From Bauldia sp. (GTDB lineage Bacteria; Pseudomonadota; Alphaproteobacteria; Rhizobiales; Kaistiaceae), in the NCBI GenBank assembly GCA_026126065.1, contig JAHCJY010000001.1:310001-374000 (forward strand): a stretch of 64,000 nt of DNA, written 5' to 3'. A model generated the notes under the pieces. It had not been told where the DNA came from. It did no database searches and worked only from the letters and a program-made list of their open reading frames with translations. The translations under genes were made by a program, and so were the position numbers. This document shows, in pieces, positions 40,495-49,785 of this stretch. Each line of letters begins with the position of its first letter. The first letter of the stretch is position 1.

Positions 40495-42729
40495 CTACAT
40501 GAAGCTCTGCGGGTCGATGTCGACCTGCGCCCGTACCGACCCGCGGGGCTGCGGCGCGGCCGCAAGCCATTGCCGCACATAGGACTGCACGTCCGCCGAC
40601 CGCGGCGCATGGATCAGCATGCGGTAGCGGTGCTGGCCGCGGATCACGGCGAGCGGCGCCTCGGCGGGGCCGAAGACGCTGATCGTGTCCGATGGTGGTG
40701 CGGCGGCGCGGAGGGCGGTGGCGTGGCCGCGGGCGCTGGCGCGGTCGGGGCCGGACACGATGATCGCGGCGAGACGGGCGAAAGGCGGCAGCTGGGCGAT
40801 GCGCCGTTCCTCGATCTCGCGGAGGTAGAACGCCTCGCGGTCGCCGGCGACGATGGCCTGGATCACCGGATGGTCCGGCGCGCTCGTCTGGAGAAAAGCG
40901 CGGCTCGCGCCGCCGACCCGGCCGGCGCGGCCCGTCACCTGCGACAGGAGTTGGAAGGTGCGCTCGGCGGCGCGAAGGTCGCCGTGGGCAAGGCCGAGAT
41001 CGGCATCCACGACGCCGACAAGGCGGAGCAGCGGGAAGTTATGCCCCTTAGCCACAAGCTGCGTGCCGATGATGATGTCGGCCTCGCCGTCCGCGATCGC
41101 CTTCAGTTCCCGCCGGATGCGCTGGACACCGCCGAGCATGTCGCTGGACAGCACCGTCGTTCGCGCGGCCGGGAAGCGTGACAGGACTTCCTCGGCGAGC
41201 CGCTCGACGCCGGGGCCGCAGGCGACGAGCGTATCCTCGTTGCCGCACTGCGGGCAGTTCTGCGGCCGCGGCTCGGCATGTCCGCAATGGTGGCAGACGA
41301 GTTGCCCGCGAAAACGGTGCTCGACGAGCCACGTCGCGCAGTTCGGGCACTGGAACCGGTGGCCGCATGTCCGGCACAGCGTGAGAGGCGCGTAGCCGCG
41401 GCGATTGAGGAACAGGAGCGCCTGGCCCCCGTCGGCGATCGTCGCCGCAACGGCCGAAACCAGCCTCGGCGCAAGCCATCGGCCCCGCTCGGGCTGGTCG
41501 AGGCGAAGGTCGATAGCCGAGACGTCCGGGAGCGCGGCGCCGGCAAAGCGGTCCGGCAGGACGATCCGGCGATAGCGGCCCTGATCGGCATTGACGCGGG
41601 ATTCGATCGACGGCGTTGCCGAGGAAAGCACTACCGGGAATCTGCCGATCTGGCCGCGCACCACCGCCATGTCGCGCGCGTGGTAGGTGACGCCATCCTC
41701 CTGCTTGTAGGCGGAGTCGTGCTCCTCATCGACCACGACGAGGCGCAGGTCGGGAAACGGCAGGAACAGGGCCGAGCGCGCCCCGACCACCGCCCGGACC
41801 GAGCCGTCGGCGACCCCGCGCCATACCCGCTCGCGGATGCGCGGCGCGACATCCGAGTGCCATTCGGCCGGCCGCTGACCGAAGCGGAGTGCGAAGCGGT
41901 CGAGGAAGGTCGCGGTCAGGGCGATTTCCGGCAGGAGGATCAGCACCTGCCCGCCGCGCGACAGGATTTCGGCCACGGCCTCGAAATAGACCTCGGTCTT
42001 CCCCGATCCGGTGACGCCGTCGATGAGAGTGACGGAGAAGCCCTCGCCCGCGGCGGAGCGCAGGGCGGCGGCCCCCGCGGCCTGGGCCGGATTGAGCGAT
42101 GCCACCGCGAAGCCGGGATCGGGCGGAACGGCGACGGCCAGGGGGGGTATCTCGACCGGAATGAGCGTTCCGGCCGCGACGAGGCCATCGACCACGCCGG
42201 GGCTGACGCCGGCGGCGCCGGCAAGGCCGGACTTCGACCACGCAAGCCCGTCGGCGGCAACGTCCAGCACGCGCTGCCGCGCCGGCGTGATGCGCTCCGG
42301 CGGCGGCCCCGCAAGGCGAAGGCCCGGGCGGCTCCCCTCCGGCTCCAGCGCGCCCGGGGCGCGGAGGACCATCCGCAGCACCATGCCGCGCGTCGAGACC
42401 GTATACCCCGCCACCCAGTCAACGAACTTGCGGGCCTCGGCGGCGAGCGGCGGCGTGTTGAAGCGGGCGGCGACGTGGCGGAGGCGGTTGGAGGTGCGGT
42501 CGAGGCCGGGCACGTCGTCCCAGACCACGCCGACGACGTCCCGCGTGCCAAGGGGAACCTGGACGATGTCGCCCGGCGCAGCGCTCATCCCGTGCGGAAC
42601 GCGGTAGCTGTACGGCTCGGCCACGGCGAAGGGCAGCAGCACCGAGACGACATCCGACGCCGGCCGCTCGGGCGCAAGGCCGGCGGAGCTGAAGAGGTCG
42701 TCGGACGGGGGCGTTTGGCGGTCGTCCAT
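40495..42729 (-). CDS. priA: primosomal replication protein N' (PriA helicase)
   Basis: A 744-residue DNA helicase restarting stalled replication forks. Walker A is GVTGSGKTEVYFEA, and the Walker B/DEAH-like box is VVDEEHDSAYKQEDG. Zinc-binding cysteines lie in CRTCGHRFQCPNC and VCHHCGHAEPRPQNCPQCG. The N-terminal DNA-binding domain starts at about residue 26 (SVLLPFAVAEPYSYRVP). It diverges from xerC, the usual Hyphomicrobiales arrangement. Confidence 0.96.
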   Translation of the reverse strand: MDDRQTPPSDDLFSSAGLAPERPASDVVSVLLPFAVAEPYSYRVPHGMSAAPGDIVQVPLGTRDVVGVVWDDVPGLDRTSNRLRHVAARFNTPPLAAEARKFVDWVAGYTVSTRGMVLRMVLRAPGALEPEGSRPGLRLAGPPPERITPARQRVLDVAADGLAWSKSGLAGAAGVSPGVVDGLVAAGTLIPVEIPPLAVAVPPDPGFAVASLNPAQAAGAAALRSAAGEGFSVTLIDGVTGSGKTEVYFEAVAEILSRGGQVLILLPEIALTATFLDRFALRFGQRPAEWHSDVAPRIRERVWRGVADGSVRAVVGARSALFLPFPDLRLVVVDEEHDSAYKQEDGVTYHARDMAVVRGQIGRFPVVLSSATPSIESRVNADQGRYRRIVLPDRFAGAALPDVSAIDLRLDQPERGRWLAPRLVSAVAATIADGGQALLFLNRRGYAPLTLCRTCGHRFQCPNCATWLVEHRFRGQLVCHHCGHAEPRPQNCPQCGNEDTLVACGPGVERLAEEVLSRFPAARTTVLSSDMLGGVQRIRRELKAIADGEADIIIGTQLVAKGHNFPLLRLVGVVDADLGLAHGDLRAAERTFQLLSQVTGRAGRVGGASRAFLQTSAPDHPVIQAIVAGDREAFYLREIEERRIAQLPPFARLAAIIVSGPDRASARGHATALRAAAPPSDTISVFGPAEAPLAVIRGQHRYRMLIHAPRSADVQSYVRQWLAAAPQPRGSVRAQVDIDPQSFM

Positions 42730-42854
42730 GCCGGCGGAACAATGCCGGAACAGGGCGGCGAGCGAAAGCGGCGCGTTCGCGCCCGCCCACAGGCCACGTC
42801 CATGGCCATGCTCCCGGTAACCATATGCTGAGAAGGGCGCGGTAGGCTGACGCC

Positions 42855-43814
42855 ATGACAGCCGCCAACGCCGATTCGATCCTAGTTCCGGCAGCGCCCG
42901 ACCTTCTCCGGGCGATCGGACGCTGGCGCAGCCATCTCGGCGGCGAGCGCCGGCTCGCGGCCAAGACGCTCGAGGCCTACGATCGCGACGTCGCGCAGTT
43001 CTGCCGCTTCCTCACGATGCATCTCGGCGGAGCGCCCGGCATTGCCGAGATCGGCTCGCTCCGGACGGCGGACCTTCGCTCCTTCCTTGCGGCGCGGCGA
43101 GAGGATGGCGCCGGCGCGCGGACGCTGGCGCGCGGCCTTGCGGGCATCCGGTCGCTGATGCGCTTCCTCGAACGCGAGGAGGGACTGAACGGCGCCGCCT
43201 TCCGCGCGCTCAGGACGCCGCGCCAGCCGAAGACGTTGCCGAAGCCGATTGCGTCCGACCTCGCCCTCCGCGTCACGGCGGTCGAGGAGCAACTGGCGAC
43301 GACGCCGTGGATCGCCGCGCGCGACGCCGCTGTGCTCGGCCTCCTCTATGGCTGCGGCCTGCGCATCTCGGAGGCGCTCGGCATCACGCGCGGCGAAGCG
43401 CCGGTGCGCGGGACCGATTCGCTCCGGGTGCGGGGCAAGGGCGGCAAGGTGCGGCTCGTGCCGGTGCTTCCGGCCGTGAGCCGCGGCGTCGAGGCCTATC
43501 TGAAACTATGCCCCTACCGCGTGGATCGCGACGGACCGCTGTTCGTCGGCGCCCGGGGCGGGCCGCTCAGCCCGCGGATCATCCAGAAGGCGATGGAGAC
43601 CCTGCGCTCCGCGCTCGGCCTGCCCGACACCGCCACGCCGCATGCCCTGCGTCACTCCTTCGCCACGCACCTCCTGTCGGCGAGCGGCGACCTTCGCACC
43701 GTTCAGGAGCTCCTCGGCCACGCCAGCCTGTCGACGACGCAGGTCTACACCGCCGTGGATGCCGCCGGCCTGATCGCGGCCTACGACAGGGCCCATCCTC
43801 GGGCGCGGTCCTAG
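42855..43814 (+). CDS. xerC: tyrosine recombinase XerC
   Basis: A 319-residue site-specific recombinase resolving chromosome dimers at dif with XerD. The catalytic Arg is in YGCGLRISEAL, Lys in VRGKGGKVRLVP, the His-x-x-Arg in HALRHSFATHL, the second His in LLGHASLSTTQVYTAVD, which also contains the nucleophilic Tyr. N-terminal SAM-like core-binding domain covers residues about 15-115. Confidence 0.94.
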   Translation: MTAANADSILVPAAPDLLRAIGRWRSHLGGERRLAAKTLEAYDRDVAQFCRFLTMHLGGAPGIAEIGSLRTADLRSFLAARREDGAGARTLARGLAGIRSLMRFLEREEGLNGAAFRALRTPRQPKTLPKPIASDLALRVTAVEEQLATTPWIAARDAAVLGLLYGCGLRISEALGITRGEAPVRGTDSLRVRGKGGKVRLVPVLPAVSRGVEAYLKLCPYRVDRDGPLFVGARGGPLSPRIIQKAMETLRSALGLPDTATPHALRHSFATHLLSASGDLRTVQELLGHASLSTTQVYTAVDAAGLIAAYDRAHPRARS

Positions 43815-43878
43815 CTGTGGAGGCGCAAGGCGTGGCAGAGATGGCCGCACGGCCACTCTCGGACGATCGCGCCTCGTG

Positions 43879-44925
43879 ATGGATTCAATCATTCCCATCC
43901 TTGCGACGGTCATGGTCCTGCTTGCGGCGGGGGTGACGAGCGGCCTGGCGCGGAAATCGCTGCAGAATCGCGTGCCGGACCAGCCCAATGCGCGCTCGTC
44001 CCATCGGAATCCCGTTCCGCGTGGCGGCGGCATCGGGTTCATCCCGGTCGTCCTCGTTGCGCTCATCCTCCTGGCGGTCCTCGTGCCGGAGTACGCGATC
44101 CTTCCCGCATTCGCGGCAGGCATCGTCGGCGCCATCGCCGTGGCGGCGGTGTCGTTCGCGGACGACCTTCGTCCGCTGTCGGGGCGCGTCCGGTTCGCGG
44201 TGCAGGCGGCGGCCGTGGCGCTCGTCCTCGTGTTCTGGCCGGGCGGCACGATCCTCGGCCCCGACATTCCGGTCGTCCTCGACCGGCTCGTGGTCGGATT
44301 CGCCTGGCTGTGGTTCATCAACCTCTTCAACTTCATGGACGGGATCGACGGGATCGCCGCGAGCGAGGCGGGGGTGATCTCGGCCGGCATCGTTGCGGTC
44401 GCAGTCGGGGGATCGGCGCTCACGATCCTGCCTGCCGTCCCGGCCGCGATCGTCGGGGCGGGAGCGATCGCCTTCCTCACCGTCAACTGGCCGCCCGCGA
44501 AGGTCTTCATGGGCGATATCGGCAGCATCACCCTCGGCTTCCTGCTCGGTTGGCTGCTGCTGGCGGTGGCCGATGCCGGCTATCTCGCCGCTGCAGCGAT
44601 CCTGCCGCTCGTCTTCGTCCTTGACGCCACGGCCACGCTCGTCCTCCGGATTCTGCGGGGCGAGCGGCCCGGCGAGGCGCATCGCGACCACGCCTACCAA
44701 TTGGCCGTGGACCGGGGCGTGCCGCATGCGGTGGTGACCTCGGCGGTGATCGTGACGGGCCTCGGCCTGATCGCCATCGCGGTCTGGTCGATCGCAGCGC
44801 CCCTCCCTGCGATCGTCGCCGGCGCCACCCTGTCCGCTGGCCTCGTCCTCGCCCTTCGCTTCGGCTTGCCGCCGTTTCAGCGCCGCGCGGGAGCGGGCGG
44901 CGAGACGGCGAGGAGATCACGGTAG
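43879..44925 (+). CDS. WecA/MraY-family polyprenyl-phosphate sugar-phosphate transferase
   Basis: A 348-residue protein with about ten hydrophobic helices. Motifs of the WecA/MraY superfamily are present: VSFADDLRPLSGRVR, FNLFNFMDGIDGIA and the C-terminal HRDHAYQLAVDRG. It would load a UDP-sugar phosphate onto undecaprenyl phosphate to begin lipid-linked surface glycan synthesis. Start is the ATG one codon after a GTG. The 3' end overlaps the opposing glycosyltransferase gene by 49 bases. Confidence 0.9.
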   Translation: MDSIIPILATVMVLLAAGVTSGLARKSLQNRVPDQPNARSSHRNPVPRGGGIGFIPVVLVALILLAVLVPEYAILPAFAAGIVGAIAVAAVSFADDLRPLSGRVRFAVQAAAVALVLVFWPGGTILGPDIPVVLDRLVVGFAWLWFINLFNFMDGIDGIAASEAGVISAGIVAVAVGGSALTILPAVPAAIVGAGAIAFLTVNWPPAKVFMGDIGSITLGFLLGWLLLAVADAGYLAAAAILPLVFVLDATATLVLRILRGERPGEAHRDHAYQLAVDRGVPHAVVTSAVIVTGLGLIAIAVWSIAAPLPAIVAGATLSAGLVLALRFGLPPFQRRAGAGGETARRSR

Positions 44926-46043
44926 ACGCCGGTGATCGCCGCCATCACCGCCTCCTCGGTGTAGCGTTCCTCGAAGCGGCGCCGCGCGGCCGCGCCCATT
45001 TCGCCGAGACGATCCGGCGTGAGGGCGGCGATCGCACCGGCGAGCGCGGCGGCATCGCGCGGCGGCACGAGAAGGCCTTCGATGCCGTCGCGGACCGCGT
45101 CACGGCAGCCGGGGACGTTCGTCGTGATCACTGCGCGGCCACAGGCCATTGCCTCGATGAGCGCGCGGGGAATGCCCTCGCGATAGTAGGTCGGCAGCAG
45201 CCCGGCGTGTGCCTCGGACCACACCCTCGGCACGTCCTCGACGGCGCCATGCCACGAAATTCCCTCGGCGCGACCCCACGCTTCGAGCTGCTGCTCGGGG
45301 ATCGCGTCGGGGTTCGACCGGTCGGGGGCGCCATAAAGGTCGAGCGTCACCTTCACGCCGCGCGCGCGAGCGAGGCGCACGGCCTCGACGGCGAGGCCCG
45401 CGCCCTTCGGCCAGAGCATCCGTCCAACGAAGGCGAGGCGGAGCGGCGGGAAGTCCGGCGGGATGGGACGGGCCGGGAAGGCGTTGCCGTCGACGCCTGC
45501 CCCGCCGACGAAGGCGATCCTGTCGCCGCGCGCGGTCGAGACGCCGAGTTCGGCCGGATCGTCGGCATTCTCGAACAGGAACACCGTGCCGGGGCCGCGG
45601 AGCCATGCGGCGGCGCGCTTGATGACCGCCCGGCCGAGCGCGGCCCGCCGGCCGCGGCTGATCCACAGATGGCCGAGCCCGGTCGGCGCCAGCACGTAGC
45701 GGCGGACGCCGGAAACCCGCCCGGCGAGGCCGCCGGCGATGATCGAGCGAAGCGCGATGCAGTGCACGATGTCGGGCCGCTCATGGCGCAGCACGCCGAC
45801 GAGGCGCGCGACCTCCTGCGGCACGGCGAAACCGCTGCGCCGGTCGGTGGCGACCGGGATGACGCGGATGCCCGCCTGCTCGAGAACGCCGCGATGCCTG
45901 TCGACCTGGGTCGCCACGATCACGTCGAGGCCCATGCGCCGCGCCGCCCGCGCCATGGGCAGGAAATGCGAGGCGAAGAACCAGTCCTCCGTCACGATGA
46001 AGAGAAGCTTCGGCGCGGCACGAAGGGCCGGAAGATTAGTCAC
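44877..46043 (-). CDS. group 1 (GT4) glycosyltransferase
   Basis: A 388-residue glycosyltransferase of the GT-B fold. The N-terminal half has PKLLFIVTEDWFFASHF and PDIVHCIALRS, and the C-terminal half begins LRLAFVGRMLWPKGAGLAVEA, with the GT4 Glu motif in YREGIPRALIEAMACGRAVI. GTG start, overlapping the stop of the epimerase gene by 8 bases, gives translational coupling. It would add a sugar during surface polysaccharide assembly. Confidence 0.9.
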   Translation of the reverse strand: MTNLPALRAAPKLLFIVTEDWFFASHFLPMARAARRMGLDVIVATQVDRHRGVLEQAGIRVIPVATDRRSGFAVPQEVARLVGVLRHERPDIVHCIALRSIIAGGLAGRVSGVRRYVLAPTGLGHLWISRGRRAALGRAVIKRAAAWLRGPGTVFLFENADDPAELGVSTARGDRIAFVGGAGVDGNAFPARPIPPDFPPLRLAFVGRMLWPKGAGLAVEAVRLARARGVKVTLDLYGAPDRSNPDAIPEQQLEAWGRAEGISWHGAVEDVPRVWSEAHAGLLPTYYREGIPRALIEAMACGRAVITTNVPGCRDAVRDGIEGLLVPPRDAAALAGAIAALTPDRLGEMGAAARRRFEERYTEEAVMAAITGVYRDLLAVSPPAPARR

Positions 46044-46971
46044 GGCCGGCGCCTGTCTCGACCAGCGCGTCGAACGCCGACCTACGCGGCTTCCAGCCGG
46101 CCGCGAGGAGCCGGCCAGGGTCCGCCACGAGCGGCTGGCGGAGGCGCTCCACCTCTTCGGCGCGTCCGGCCAGGCGAGCCGCGGCGGCGACCGCCTGCCC
46201 CGGGAGAGGGAAGAGGCCCGGACGCCGGCCATGGCCCTTGCGGAGCGCGGCAATCATGTGACCCACGGTAAGCGGTTCGGGGTCGGCGATGATGTAGGTC
46301 TCGCCGGTCATCGCCGGATTGGCGAGGGCGAGGAGCACCGCGTCCGCGAGGTGGCGGCGTGCCACGATCGAGCGCTGCGCACCGAAGCCGGCAAGAGGCA
46401 GAGGGATCCGCCGCGCTGCAAGCTCCGCCAGCGCCGCCATGTTGAAGCGCATGCCCGGACCGTGGATCAGCACCGGCCGGAAGACGACGAACGGCGCGCC
46501 GGACCCCGCGAGCAGTTCCTCGGCCTCGAGCTTGGAGCGGCCATAGGCATCGGTGGGGGCCGCGGGATCCGCCTCGGTGACGGTGTGGTCGGCGGACGCG
46601 CCGGTCTGCGCCCGGATGGAGGACAGAAGGACGAATACGCGGACGCCGGCGGCCTTCGCGGCCCGGGCGAGCTTCGCCGTCGCCTCCGCATTCACCGCGC
46701 GGAGTGCGGCCTCGTCGTGGTTCCGCTCATGCGCGAGGCCCGCGGTGTGGACGACCGCGTCCACGCCGTGGAGCGCCTCGGAGAGGTTCGTCGGCGTCCG
46801 GAGGTCGCCGATCACCGCGCCCTCGATACCCGCGGGCAGGTCGGCGGGGCCGCGCGTCGCCGCCCGCACGGGCCGTCCCGCCGCGATGAGGGCCGCGACG
46901 ATCCCGCTTCCCACGAAGCCGTTCGCTCCGGTTACAAGGACACGGCCAGCAGGCGCTTTCATTGCATCCAT
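46036..46971 (-). CDS. NAD-dependent sugar epimerase/dehydratase
   Basis: A 311-residue extended short-chain dehydrogenase. The NAD motif is VLVTGANGFVGSGI, and the catalytic Ser and Tyr-Lys are in LLSSIRAQTG and DAYGRSKLEAEE. Substrate is likely a nucleotide sugar; the exact product cannot be read from sequence. ATG at 46971 or 46962. The opposite strand starts a FlaA1-like gene 121 bases away; both belong to one polysaccharide module. Confidence 0.9.
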   Translation of the reverse strand: MDAMKAPAGRVLVTGANGFVGSGIVAALIAAGRPVRAATRGPADLPAGIEGAVIGDLRTPTNLSEALHGVDAVVHTAGLAHERNHDEAALRAVNAEATAKLARAAKAAGVRVFVLLSSIRAQTGASADHTVTEADPAAPTDAYGRSKLEAEELLAGSGAPFVVFRPVLIHGPGMRFNMAALAELAARRIPLPLAGFGAQRSIVARRHLADAVLLALANPAMTGETYIIADPEPLTVGHMIAALRKGHGRRPGLFPLPGQAVAAAARLAGRAEEVERLRQPLVADPGRLLAAGWKPRRSAFDALVETGAGRD

Positions 46972-47091
46972 GGCGGAACCACAAACCCGCGCGTGCGCCG
47001 GAATCGCGGCGACGGCCGCACTTTCGGCAATGGTTTGAGACTTGTCGACGTTCCGATTATCAAGGGCACTTGTCTTGGCGGCGAGGCGTTG

Positions 47092-49056
47092 ATGACACGA
47101 GGCGGCAGCAACCGGCGATCGACCGGGATTCTCGCGCGATTCGCGAGGACGCTGCCCCGCTTCACCGCGCGGACGAGCTTCGTTCTCCTCCACGATCTCG
47201 TCATGACGGCGGCAGCCGTCCTCGGCGCGTTCTATATCCGCTTCGAAGGCCAGGGCATCGCCCTGCGGCGCGACTATCTTCTCGTCATCGTACCGCTGTT
47301 TGTGGTGTACGCCGGGATCATCTACGTCCTGTCGCAGCTTTATCGTTCGAAGTGGCGGTTCGCCTCGCTGCCGGATCTCGTCTACATTTTTCGCGCCGCA
47401 TCAATTCTTGCCATATCCATGCTGGCGCTCGACTACGTTCTCTTCGCGCCGTATCTCTACGGTGATTTCTTCTTCGGCAAGATAACGATCCTTCTCTACT
47501 GGTTCCTCCAGATCCTGCTCCTCGGTGGGCCGCGGGTCGCTTACCGCTACATCAGCTACTTCCGGTCGCGGCAGAACATCCGCCAGACCGAGCGAGCCCA
47601 GGCGATCGTCCTGGGCACGTCGGCGGACGCCGAGGTGCTGCTGCGCTCGATCGAGAACGGGTCGATCAGCCGAATCCGCGTGGTGGGAATCCTGTCGCCC
47701 GCCGCATCCGACCGCCGCCTTGTCCTCCGCGGCGTGGAGGTGATGGGCACGACCGCCGACGTCGAGCGCGCGGTCGGCGAATTCGAGACGCGCGGCATCC
47801 GCGTGACACGCCTTATCCTGCTCCCGTCGGCGCTCGCGCCTGAAGCCCGACCCGAGGAGGCGCTGATGCAGGCGCGCCGGCTCGGCATCGTCGCGAGCCG
47901 GCTACCGACGCTGGACCCGGGCGAGCCGGTGCGGTTCGCACCGATAGACGTGCAGGATCTCCTGCTCCGGCCGAGCGTGTCGCTCGAGAACGACGCGATC
48001 TTCGACGTCGTGGCGGGAAAGTCCGTGATCGTCACCGGCGGCGGCGGTTCGATCGGCGCGGAGCTGTGCAGCCGCGTCGTCTCCTTCGGCGCGGCCCGGC
48101 TCCTCGTCATCGAGAATTCCGAACCGGCCCTCCATGCCGTCATGGAGATGCTGGCCGCGCGGCCGGGCGCCTGCGCCATCTCGGGACGCATCGCCGACGT
48201 CCGTGACCGCGACCGCATCCACCGCCTGTTCGCCCAGTTCGAGCCGGACCTGGTCTTCCACGCCGCCGCCCTGAAGCATGTCCCGATCGTCGAACTCGAC
48301 TGGGCCGAGGGCGTGAAGACCAACGTGATGGGCACCATCAACGTGGCGGATGCCACGAACATCGTCGGCGCCGAATCGATGATCCTGATCTCGACCGACA
48401 AGGCGATCGAGCCGCTGTCGATGCTCGGCGCCACCAAGCGCTTCGCGGAGCTGTACTGCCAGGCGCTCGACGCCGAGTTCGCGGCAAAGCCAGCCCGGGG
48501 TGGCGGCAGGGCGCGGATGATCGCGGTACGCTTCGGCAACGTCCTCGGATCGAACGGGTCGGTGGTGCCGAAGTTCAGGGCGCAGATCGAGGCGGGCGGG
48601 CCGCTTACGGTTACCCATCCCGACATGGTCCGCTACTTCATGACCATCCGCGAGGCCTGCGACCTCGTGGTTGCCGCGACCGGCCACGCGCTGTCCGGTC
48701 TGGAGCCCGAGGGGCTGTCGGTCTACGTCCTCAACATGGGGCAGCCGGTGCGGATCGCAGCCCTGGCCGAGCACATGATCCGCCTCTACGGGCTCGAGCC
48801 GAACGTCGATATCGACATTGTCTACACCGGCGTCCGGCCGGGCGAACGGATCGAGGAAATCCTGTTCGCCCACAACGAGCGGCACGTCGAGACCGGCATC
48901 CCGGGCATCGTCGCGGCCACGTCGGGCGCGCCTCCGATGGAATCGCTGCGGCGGTGGATCGCGGCGCTGCGCGAGTCGATCGCCCACGACGACCGGGCGG
49001 CCGTCTACCGCATCCTCGCGGACGCCGTGCCCGATTTCCGCGGCAAGGCGGCGTAG
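47092..49056 (+). CDS. FlaA1/CapD-family nucleoside-diphosphate-sugar 4,6-dehydratase
   Basis: A 654-residue inner-membrane protein. Four N-terminal helices (about residues 30-160) are followed by a first Rossmann-like domain (AIVLGTSADAEVLL) and the dehydratase domain with VIVTGGGGSIGAEL, STDKAIEPLSMLGATKRFAE (Ser/Met/Lys active site) and RYFMTIREA. Homologues (CapD, WbpM) make UDP-4-keto-6-deoxy-GlcNAc for surface polysaccharides. It works with the adjacent WecA-like transferase, glycosyltransferase and epimerase. Confidence 0.93.
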   Translation: MTRGGSNRRSTGILARFARTLPRFTARTSFVLLHDLVMTAAAVLGAFYIRFEGQGIALRRDYLLVIVPLFVVYAGIIYVLSQLYRSKWRFASLPDLVYIFRAASILAISMLALDYVLFAPYLYGDFFFGKITILLYWFLQILLLGGPRVAYRYISYFRSRQNIRQTERAQAIVLGTSADAEVLLRSIENGSISRIRVVGILSPAASDRRLVLRGVEVMGTTADVERAVGEFETRGIRVTRLILLPSALAPEARPEEALMQARRLGIVASRLPTLDPGEPVRFAPIDVQDLLLRPSVSLENDAIFDVVAGKSVIVTGGGGSIGAELCSRVVSFGAARLLVIENSEPALHAVMEMLAARPGACAISGRIADVRDRDRIHRLFAQFEPDLVFHAAALKHVPIVELDWAEGVKTNVMGTINVADATNIVGAESMILISTDKAIEPLSMLGATKRFAELYCQALDAEFAAKPARGGGRARMIAVRFGNVLGSNGSVVPKFRAQIEAGGPLTVTHPDMVRYFMTIREACDLVVAATGHALSGLEPEGLSVYVLNMGQPVRIAALAEHMIRLYGLEPNVDIDIVYTGVRPGERIEEILFAHNERHVETGIPGIVAATSGAPPMESLRRWIAALRESIAHDDRAAVYRILADAVPDFRGKAA

Positions 49057-49110
49057 GCGCCACGCTTTACGCCGCCCGCCCGACCGGTCATGATCCCGGC
49101 AAGGGGTGCG

Positions 49111-49680
49111 ATGATGGAGAATGCCGTGAAGCGTCGCCTTGCACCCGCCTGCCTGCTGCTCATCGGAATCGCGACGCCACAGGCGCTCGCCGCGGACAGC
49201 GTCTACACGGCACTGAAACTCGAGTCCTGCTCGCAGCGGCCGACCGATCCGCGCGAGGAACTGCCTTGGTCGCTCTGGGATTGCGCCGGCTATGGCGGGA
49301 TCGCCGTTCTCGTCGGCGAGAGCGACCTCAGGTTCACGATCTCCTACGGCGTCGACGGCCCGGCCGACACCGGCGGTGGCCAGACCCTCGCGCCTTTCAA
49401 CTCCATCGGCGAGACGCTGGAATGGCGGCTCGATGACGCCGGCCAGCCGTTCGCGACGATCATCCGCTACTTCGTCGATACCGGCGAACCCGGTGCGGAA
49501 GGGCAGGTGCTGGTCGTGACGAAGCTGGGCACAACCAGCTGCCATGCCGCCTATGTCGATGCGCTCGCGAACGAGGATGCCAACACGATCGCCCGCGCCG
49601 CGGCCGATCTCATTGCGCCGAACTTCCGTTGTGACATCGATACGCCGCTGTGGGTCAGCACGACGGGGACGGCCTTCTAG
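49111..49680 (+). CDS. secreted protein of unknown function
   Basis: A 189-residue exported protein. The signal peptide (about residues 1-24) ends at PQALAADSVY. The mature chain has four cysteines and no recognised domain, with WSLWDCAGYGG and GQVLVVTKLGTTSCHAAYVD as its most distinctive stretches. The ATG after an AAGGGG site is preferred to one seven codons upstream. It is not recognised; it may be a periplasmic or surface protein of the same transcript as the MMPL exporter 105 bases on, or independent. Confidence 0.7.
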   Translation: MMENAVKRRLAPACLLLIGIATPQALAADSVYTALKLESCSQRPTDPREELPWSLWDCAGYGGIAVLVGESDLRFTISYGVDGPADTGGGQTLAPFNSIGETLEWRLDDAGQPFATIIRYFVDTGEPGAEGQVLVVTKLGTTSCHAAYVDALANEDANTIARAAADLIAPNFRCDIDTPLWVSTTGTAF

Positions 49681-49785
49681 CGGGACGCTGATTCGTCGCG
49701 GGCGATCCCGTTCGCCATGGACGGTATCGCCCGACGCCCCTAGGGTCGGCGCCGAACCGTCGGCAGTCATCTCCAGAGGCAAGAC

